56,609 nucleotides of DNA from Deferribacterales bacterium UBA4806. Its GTDB lineage: Bacteria; Chrysiogenota; Deferribacteres; Deferribacterales; UBA228. A program made the position numbers and the translations under genes. The notes under the pieces are model-generated. The model worked only from the letters and a program-made list of their open reading frames with translations. It was not told the DNA's origin and searched no databases. Below, one piece after another: positions 51,735 through 56,609 of this stretch. The stretch spans positions 1-56,609 of the forward strand of contig DHGE01000021.1 of NCBI GenBank assembly GCA_002402635.1, in the 5' to 3' direction. Positions within the stretch are counted from its first letter, which is position 1, and the number at the start of each line of letters is the position of its first letter.

Positions 51735-52733
51735 TTGATTGTACTTGGCATAGAAACATCCTGTGATGAAACTTCATTAGCGATATATAGATCAGCACAA
51801 CAAAATAAGAAACCAAGCATTCTTGCATCTGTTGTTTCTTCTCAAATTAATATACACTCTCCTTTTGGAGGAGTTGTTCCAGAAATAGCTTCTAGAAATC
51901 ATATAATTAAATTAGAGCCTCTCTTAAAAGAACTTTTAGATAAAACCAAGTTGTCTCTAAAAGAAATTGATCTAATTGGAGTAACAAATAGGCCTGGTCT
52001 CATTGGTGCATTATTCACTGGATTGGCTTTTGCAAAAGCATTAGGATATGCTCTTAAAAAACCAGTGATCGGAATAAATCATTTACTAGGACATACTCTA
52101 TCGGCTGAATTAATATATGAGGAACTTTATCCACCATATTTTTCATTAATTATTTCAGGCGGGCATACACATTTGTTTTTTGTTGATAATTGTTATAACT
52201 TTTCATTAATTGCTAAAACAGTAGATGATGCATTAGGAGAGGCATTTGACAAGGTCTCTAAAATGTTAAACCTGGGTTATCCAGGGGGGCCACATATTGA
52301 AAAGTTAGCTTCGAATGGTAATAGTACAAGTATTCCCATGCCTATAGCAATGGAAAACAGCCAAAATCTTAGTTTCAGTGGTTTAAAAACATATATTAAA
52401 TTACTCGTCAACAAGAATTGCTATAAACCAGAAGATATTGCTGCATCTTTCCAATTTACGGTAGCTAAAACATTGTTTAAAAAAATTATTATCAACAGGA
52501 AAAAACATAATATAAAAAAACTTATAATTTCCGGAGGTGTGGCTGCAAATAATTACATAAAAAATTATTTAAGAGAACAACTCGAAAACATAGAGTTGTA
52601 TATTCCACCACCCAGATTGTGTACAGATAATGCTGAAATGATAGCTTATGCAGCTTTTAAACTTTTCGGCAAAAGAAATTTCATAGGTTTAGCTGAAAGC
52701 GCTTATGACAAACTGCCATCAATGTTCTACTAA
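51735..52733 (+). CDS. tsaD: tRNA N6-adenosine threonylcarbamoyltransferase TsaD
   Basis: 332 residues. ASKHA-fold enzyme making t6A37 in ANN-decoding tRNAs. VLGIETSCDETSLAIY at the N-terminus, the metal-binding HLLGHTLSAE (two His), ISGGHTHLFF, DDALGEAFDKVSKMLNLGYPGGP (cited as two parts: DDALGEAFDK and MLNLGYPGGP), ISGGVAANNY and CTDNAEMIAYA. The start codon is TTG (51735), two bases after the deacetylase stop. Its partners TsaB, TsaC and TsaE are not in the window. Confidence 0.95.
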   Translation: MIVLGIETSCDETSLAIYRSAQQNKKPSILASVVSSQINIHSPFGGVVPEIASRNHIIKLEPLLKELLDKTKLSLKEIDLIGVTNRPGLIGALFTGLAFAKALGYALKKPVIGINHLLGHTLSAELIYEELYPPYFSLIISGGHTHLFFVDNCYNFSLIAKTVDDALGEAFDKVSKMLNLGYPGGPHIEKLASNGNSTSIPMPIAMENSQNLSFSGLKTYIKLLVNKNCYKPEDIAASFQFTVAKTLFKKIIINRKKHNIKKLIISGGVAANNYIKNYLREQLENIELYIPPPRLCTDNAEMIAYAAFKLFGKRNFIGLAESAYDKLPSMFY

Positions 52734-52777
52734 AAATTAACTGCAATTAAAATATTTTTAGTCATTACAATGTATTA

Positions 52778-52806
52778 TTGAAACTAATTGACATATCTGA
52801 TAAAAT
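52778..52806 (+). promoter_or_regulatory. Promoter of the EF-G paralogue gene
   Basis: TTGAAA (52778-52783), 17-nt spacer, TAAAAT (52801-52806). Transcription would start near 52813, leaving a leader containing GGAGGG for the ATG at 52833. A TTGACA at 52789-52794 inside the spacer is an alternative -35 without a well-placed -10. Confidence 0.5.
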
Positions 52807-52832
52807 TTTAACATTAATTAATGGAGGGTATT

Positions 52833-54905
52833 ATGGCTGTGGAAATTGAGTCAATAAGAAATGTAGCATTTATTTCACATGGAGGAGCAGGCAAAACCAG
52901 TCTTATTGAAGCTATTTTATTTAATGCAAATCTTACTAATAGATTAGGTTCTGTCGACAATGGAACATCAATTATGGATTTTGACCCAGTTGAAGTAGAG
53001 AGAAAGATATCTATTAATGCCAAAGTATGTTCATTAGAATGGAATAAAATTCTTCTTAATATATTGGATACCCCCGGGTATGGAAATTTTTTACATGAAA
53101 CTAAGGCTGCTCTATCTGTTGTAGGTAGTGCTATTTTAATTGCAAGTGCTATTAGTGGGATTAAAGCTGAAACTGAAAGAGTATGGGATTACTCAGAACA
53201 ATTTGATTTATCTAAAATAATATTTATTAATAAAATGGATAAAGAAAGAGCAGATTTTTTTAGAACAATCGGAGATATAGAAAAATCATTTGGTGTGAAA
53301 GTGGTCCCAATTATGCTTCCAATAGGGAAAGAAGAAAATTTTAAAGGTGTTATTGACTTAATAAAGAATGTTGCCCTTTTATATGAGAAAGAGGGTATAG
53401 CAGAATATAAAATAGTAGAAGTACCTGATGAATATAAAGAAATCACAGATAATTACAGAAATAAATTAGTAGAAACAATATGTGAAATAAATGATGATTT
53501 ATTAGAGAGATATCTTGAAGGAGAAGTAATAAGTGATGAAGAGATAATGAAAGGGGTAAGAGAAGGAACTATTACAAAAAGATTTATACCTGTTATGTGT
53601 GGTTCAGCAGTAAAAAATATTGGTGCAAAATTACTATTAGATGCCATTATTAACTATTTGCCCTCTCCCATTGAACGTGAATTTAAGAGGGCCAGAAAAA
53701 CTAATAATAATGAAGTTATTACAATTGATCCAAAAAATAGTAATTTCTCTGCTTTTGTCTTTAAAACGTTTATAGATCCTTTTGCTGGTAAATTAACACT
53801 CTTTAGAGTTTATTCAGGTGAATTAAAAAATGATATGGAAATATATAATGCAAATAAAAAGGAAATGGAAAAAATAAATCAAATTTTTTTATTACAGGGG
53901 AAAAACCATATCAAAACTGATTCAGTTTCAGCAGGACAAATTGCAATGGTAAATAAATTAAAATCTACAGAAACATTCGACACTCTTTGCAGCAAAGATA
54001 ATATAATTGTTTTTGATGAGGTTACTCTAGGGGAACCTGTTATTACCTTTTCACTTGAGCCAAAATCAAAAGAGGATGAAGAAAGAGTCAGTAATGCTTT
54101 ACATAGATTAACTGAAGAAGATAGAAGTATTAAGATCTCAAGAGACGAACAGTCAGGAGAACTGCTAATAAGTGGCATGGGACAAATGCATATTGAAACA
54201 ATTATTGATAAATTAAAGAAAAAATTCAATGTAGAAGTTAAGTTAAAAACTCCCAAGGTCCCTTACAAAGAAACGATTAAAAAATCAGCCAAAGGACAGG
54301 GCAAATATAAGAAACAATCAGGGGGGCGTGGTCAATACGGCGATGTTTGGATTGAATTGCAGCCTTTAGAAAGAGGTTCTGGTTTCGAGTTTGTTGATAA
54401 CATTGTTGGCGGTGCTATTCCAAAAAATTATATTCCTGCAGTTGAAAAGGGATTAGTAGAAGCTTCAAAAATGGGAGTGTTAGCAGGTTTCCCAATGGTT
54501 GATTTTAAGGCTATTCTTTATGATGGATCCTATCACACTGTAGATTCTTCGGATCTTGCATTTAAAATAGCTGCTTCAATGGCATTTAAAAGTGTTGCAG
54601 CACAAGCAAGCCCAGTAATATTAGAACCAGTTATGATTATGGATATTTTTGTCCCGGAAGATACTGTTGGGGCAGTAATAGGAGATTTAAATGCAAGGCG
54701 CGGTCGCATTGAAAATGTTGAACCACATAAAAATGGATCACATATAAGAGCAAAAGTCCCTATGGCTGAAATATTAAAATATGCACCTGACTTGAGAAGT
54801 ATGACAGGTGGTAGAGGATTTTTTACAATGGAATTTAGCCATTATGATGAAGTTCCTCCATCAATAGCTGAAAAAATAATAGAAGCTGCTAAAAAAGAAG
54901 AATAA
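52833..54905 (+). CDS. fusA: Elongation factor G-like GTPase (EF-G paralogue, subfamily II type)
   Basis: 690 residues from ATG 52833, chosen because GGAGGG lies five bases upstream; the ATG at 52821 overlaps that element. All five EF-G domains are present. The GTPase motifs differ from canonical EF-G: G1 is HGGAGKTSL rather than AHIDAGKTT, and G3 is DTPGYGNF rather than DTPGHVDF, replacing the usual His with Tyr; G4 is NKMDKERADF. Domain IV reads QSGGRGQYGDVWIEL and GGAIPKNYIPAVEKG, and domain V ends GRGFFTMEFSHYDEVP. These features mark the EF-G paralogues that coexist with a standard fusA elsewhere in the genome. It may work in ribosome recycling or under particular growth conditions. Confidence 0.88.
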   Translation: MAVEIESIRNVAFISHGGAGKTSLIEAILFNANLTNRLGSVDNGTSIMDFDPVEVERKISINAKVCSLEWNKILLNILDTPGYGNFLHETKAALSVVGSAILIASAISGIKAETERVWDYSEQFDLSKIIFINKMDKERADFFRTIGDIEKSFGVKVVPIMLPIGKEENFKGVIDLIKNVALLYEKEGIAEYKIVEVPDEYKEITDNYRNKLVETICEINDDLLERYLEGEVISDEEIMKGVREGTITKRFIPVMCGSAVKNIGAKLLLDAIINYLPSPIEREFKRARKTNNNEVITIDPKNSNFSAFVFKTFIDPFAGKLTLFRVYSGELKNDMEIYNANKKEMEKINQIFLLQGKNHIKTDSVSAGQIAMVNKLKSTETFDTLCSKDNIIVFDEVTLGEPVITFSLEPKSKEDEERVSNALHRLTEEDRSIKISRDEQSGELLISGMGQMHIETIIDKLKKKFNVEVKLKTPKVPYKETIKKSAKGQGKYKKQSGGRGQYGDVWIELQPLERGSGFEFVDNIVGGAIPKNYIPAVEKGLVEASKMGVLAGFPMVDFKAILYDGSYHTVDSSDLAFKIAASMAFKSVAAQASPVILEPVMIMDIFVPEDTVGAVIGDLNARRGRIENVEPHKNGSHIRAKVPMAEILKYAPDLRSMTGGRGFFTMEFSHYDEVPPSIAEKIIEAAKKEE

Positions 54906-54914
54906 CAAAAGATA

Positions 54915-55817
54915 ATGATCGAAATTGACCTGTTAAAATTTTTTGATAAAAGTTTTTCTGAAATAGATGAAATACTTCACCGCAAAAAAGATGTTAATGA
55001 GGCCATAGATGAAAAAGAAGAATTAACTTCAATAATAAAGCAAAAGAGAAAAAAATCATATATATTTATCTATTTGACGATTGCTGCATTAATTGTTGTT
55101 ATAGGATTTACAGGATTTAAATTTTATGAATTAATAAAATATAATCTTGTCACACTCCCATCAGAAGAATTAAAGAATAACAAAAATCAAATTTCCACAA
55201 GTAGTAAACCAACGGAGATAACTCCAGATGAGAATATTGTGTCAGATTACACAGTAAAGGGAGAAGATATTGTCATAGGTACAATCGAGTTTGTAGGGGA
55301 AAACTTACCAGCAATATCTCTTAATGATACTAACAACAATGTTAAAAAGCCAGAAAGTCCAAGAATAGCTAAAAATGATAACATTGATTTACAAAATAAA
55401 CAACTTCCAAAATCGACACAAATAGAAACTACCTATAGTGTTAAATTATATTACGTTGATCCTCAAATATTAGATAATATCAAAAGAAAAATACAATCCT
55501 ATCCAGGCAAAAAAATAAAAATCCTGGGAAAAAATAGTAAGACTAAAACAATATGGAATTTATATAAGCCTACAAAAGGTACAAATAAATTTATTGGTTC
55601 ACGTGAAGTCGCCTTTATAAAAAGTTTTAATAGCAAGGAGGAAGCAATAAGATTTGCAAAAACAAAAAACATTCCTGCAATTATTGTAAAAAAAAGTAGG
55701 AATATAATTTCCTATGATCTAATGATAAACAATTTTTCAGATAGAAAAGAAGCTTCTGAATTTATAAGCTCCTTTAATATAGGTAGAAAAAATATTAGAA
55801 TTCAAGAAAATATGTAA
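54915..55817 (+). CDS. Membrane protein with degenerate SPOR-like C-terminus
   Basis: 300 residues. A cytoplasmic N-terminus of about 47 residues rich in charged amino acids, one transmembrane helix (about 48-70, YIFIYLTIAALIVVIGFTGF), a disordered N/S/P/K-rich stretch (about 80-170), then a domain of about 130 residues. Its last 75 residues (REVAFIKSFNSKEEAIRFAK and SYDLMINNFSDRKEASEFIS) have the paired beta-alpha-beta pattern of SPOR domains, though the sequence is weak. It starts 9 bp after the EF-G paralogue. It is not homologous in detail to the Cys-Cys repeat protein. Possible peptidoglycan-binding envelope factor; function not established. Confidence 0.65.
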   Translation: MIEIDLLKFFDKSFSEIDEILHRKKDVNEAIDEKEELTSIIKQKRKKSYIFIYLTIAALIVVIGFTGFKFYELIKYNLVTLPSEELKNNKNQISTSSKPTEITPDENIVSDYTVKGEDIVIGTIEFVGENLPAISLNDTNNNVKKPESPRIAKNDNIDLQNKQLPKSTQIETTYSVKLYYVDPQILDNIKRKIQSYPGKKIKILGKNSKTKTIWNLYKPTKGTNKFIGSREVAFIKSFNSKEEAIRFAKTKNIPAIIVKKSRNIISYDLMINNFSDRKEASEFISSFNIGRKNIRIQENM

Positions 55818-55863
55818 TCGATATTGCTTTTAAAACTTGCTAATTATATATTTTAATATGATA

Positions 55864-55892
55864 TTTACTAGGTTCCGTTTTATTAGTATAAT
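55864..55892 (+). promoter_or_regulatory. Predicted promoter of ihfA-merR
   Basis: TTTACT (55864-55869), 17-nt spacer, perfect TATAAT (55887-55892). Predicted start near 55899, with GAGGG as ribosome-binding site before the ATG at 55932. Confidence 0.5.
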
Positions 55893-55931
55893 AAATAATA
55901 ATATATTATAATTCTTTAATTTGAGGGATAT

Positions 55932-56216
55932 ATGACAAAAGCAGAAATAGTTGAAAACATTTATAATTCTCTAGGTTTAACTAAAAAAGACATTAATGTT
56001 GTTGTTGACACTATTTTTGAAACGATTAAAGAAAATCTACTTGAAAAGAATTCTATAAAACTTTCTGGCTTTGGTAGTTTTGAGGTAAAAAAAAGGGGCA
56101 GGCGCATTGGTAGAAACCCTAAAACTGGTGAAGAAAAGGTAATTGAGCCAAGAAATGTTGTAGTTTTCAAGCCAAGTAAGGTCTTTAAAAACGAGTTAAA
56201 TGGAAAAAAGCAATAA
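55932..56216 (+). CDS. ihfA: Integration host factor alpha-subunit-like DNA-bending protein
   Basis: 94 residues. HU/IHF family: TKAEIVENIYNSLGLTKKD at the N-terminus, LSGFGSFEVKKRGRRIGRNPKTGEE (cited in parts: LSGFGSFEV and GRNPKTGEE), then VVVFKPSKVFKNEL. The intercalating proline is present in the G-R-N-P-K-T-G arm, and the whole matches IHF-alpha better than HU, supported by the merR gene and tRNA-Pro that follow in many Desulfobacterota. It bends DNA for recombination, replication and sigma54-type regulation. The start has GAGGG seven bases upstream and overlaps nothing. Confidence 0.88.
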   Translation: MTKAEIVENIYNSLGLTKKDINVVVDTIFETIKENLLEKNSIKLSGFGSFEVKKRGRRIGRNPKTGEEKVIEPRNVVVFKPSKVFKNELNGKKQ

Positions 56217-56526
56217 TAAGATCTATTACAAAATTGGAGAAGTTTGCGAAATAACTGAGTTGAAACCGTCTATATTAAGGTTCTGGGAAAAGCATTTCAA
56301 ACAATTGAAACCAATTAAGGTCGGCTCTAAACATAGATATTACACAGTTAAACATATTGATATTATCAAGAAAATAAAACATATGTTATATGAAGAAAAA
56401 CTTACTATAGAAGGAGCAAAAATAAAACTTAATGGTAACAATGATGACTTACACAGCAATAGCCTTCTAGATGAAGTTAAAAAAGAACTTCTTGAAATTT
56501 TGACACTTTTAAAACATAATAAATAG
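56200..56526 (+). CDS. MerR-family transcriptional regulator (short)
   Basis: 108 residues. N-terminal winged helix-turn-helix with YYKIGEVCEITELKPSILRFWEKHF and SKHRYYTVKHIDIIKKIKHML, the MerR pattern (I-G-E-v-s-x-x-t-x-x-x-x-x-x-L-R-x-W-E). The C-terminal part is only about 30 residues, with a dimerisation helix LLDEVKKELLEILTLLK and no effector domain or cysteines. It overlaps the end of ihfA by 17 bp and is followed by tRNA-Pro, the arrangement seen in related bacteria. Target unknown. Confidence 0.88.
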   Translation: MEKSNNKIYYKIGEVCEITELKPSILRFWEKHFKQLKPIKVGSKHRYYTVKHIDIIKKIKHMLYEEKLTIEGAKIKLNGNNDDLHSNSLLDEVKKELLEILTLLKHNK

Positions 56527-56533
56527 TGGTTTA

Positions 56534-56607
56534 CGGGGCGTAGCGCAGTTTGGTAGCGTACACGAATGGGGTTCGTGTGGTCGGAGGTTCAAATCCTCTC
56601 GCCCCGA
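56534..56607 (+). tRNA. tRNA-Pro (anticodon GGG)
   Basis: Complete cloverleaf of 74 nt. Acceptor stem CGGGGCG (56534-56540) pairs with CGCCCCG (56600-56606), discriminator A at 56607. The D stem GCGC/GCGT closes with a G-U pair. The anticodon stem CACGA/TCGTG encloses loop ATGGGGT, with anticodon GGG at 56568-56570. T stem GGAGG/CCTCT with TTCAAAT loop. Bases TT follow the discriminator, so CCA is not encoded and must be added after transcription. Confidence 0.97.
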
Positions 56608-56609
56608 TT

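Noticed and set aside
1..56609. CRISPR arrays, prophage, integrase or complete insertion sequences
   Set aside because: No regularly spaced direct repeats and no transposase, integrase or phage structural genes were found; only the GC-rich inverted-repeat island suggests past mobility.

Overview
The window is AT-rich (roughly 70% A+T by eye), densely packed with genes, and comes from a diderm (Gram-negative) bacterium. It encodes outer-membrane and envelope machinery (BamD-type lipoprotein, TolC-type channel, FtsEX-EnvC), a periplasmic di-haem cytochrome c peroxidase, and LutABC-type and RACo-type iron-sulfur proteins that suit an anaerobic or microaerobic life. The runs ftsE-ftsX-envC-ctpA-divergent deacetylase, argS followed by a SPOR-type protein, and ihfA-merR-tRNA-Pro resemble gene orders I associate with Desulfobacterota (former Deltaproteobacteria). 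That placement is an inference from context, not a phylogeny.

Layout. 1-6.5 kb (minus): a drug-efflux operon, tetR-tolC-emrA-emrB-emrB', ending in a cytidylate-kinase-like gene cut by the window edge. 6.6-8.6 kb (minus): glutaminyl-peptide cyclotransferase and cytochrome c peroxidase, the latter with a clear promoter and the only strong intrinsic terminator seen. 8.6-9.4 kb: an accessory gap with a GC-rich inverted-repeat element next to a decayed N-terminal fragment of a GH97 glycosidase. 9.4-10.2 kb (plus): a protein with two tandem Hfq-like domains overlapping a stand-alone receiver. 10.2-11.9 kb (minus): a degenerate RACo-like ferredoxin protein. 12.0-19.3 kb (plus): ribF-rimO-bamD-serS-rsmI-like-glycerate kinase-AI-2E exporter. 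19.3-23.5 kb (minus): glmU-glmS and an AEC permease. 23.5-26.1 kb (plus): a small membrane protein and argC-argJ. 26.1-31.7 kb (minus): an M23 peptidase, proS, two degenerate crotonase-fold genes and a WecA/MraY-family transferase. 31.8-33.6 kb (plus): an EAL-CBS-GGDEF protein. 33.7-35.1 kb (minus): phosphoglucomutase/phosphomannomutase. 35.1-36.0 kb (plus): a GHKL ATPase. 36.0-46.5 kb (minus): argS, a four-repeat SPOR-like protein, a GHL13-like glycosidase, hemY, elbB, a flavin reductase, gcvR, def, lutC and a fused lutB-lutA. 46.6-56.6 kb (plus): ftsEX-envC-ctpA-deacetylase-tsaD, an EF-G paralogue, a SPOR-like protein, ihfA, merR and tRNA-Pro(GGG).

How the genes fit together. Much of the window is core metabolism and envelope biogenesis: GlmS/GlmU feed UDP-GlcNAc to the polyprenyl-phosphate transferase and to peptidoglycan, and FtsEX-EnvC-CtpA-deacetylase remodel peptidoglycan. 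The less ordinary material is the tandem-Hfq/receiver pair, the SPOR-like protein with a Cys-Cys pair in each of four repeats, the RACo-like protein that appears to have lost its nucleotide-binding signature, and a recurrent transcription-unit architecture. In that architecture a sigma70-like -10 box lies only about 5-9 nt from a start codon with no Shine-Dalgarno sequence, which suggests frequent leaderless mRNAs.
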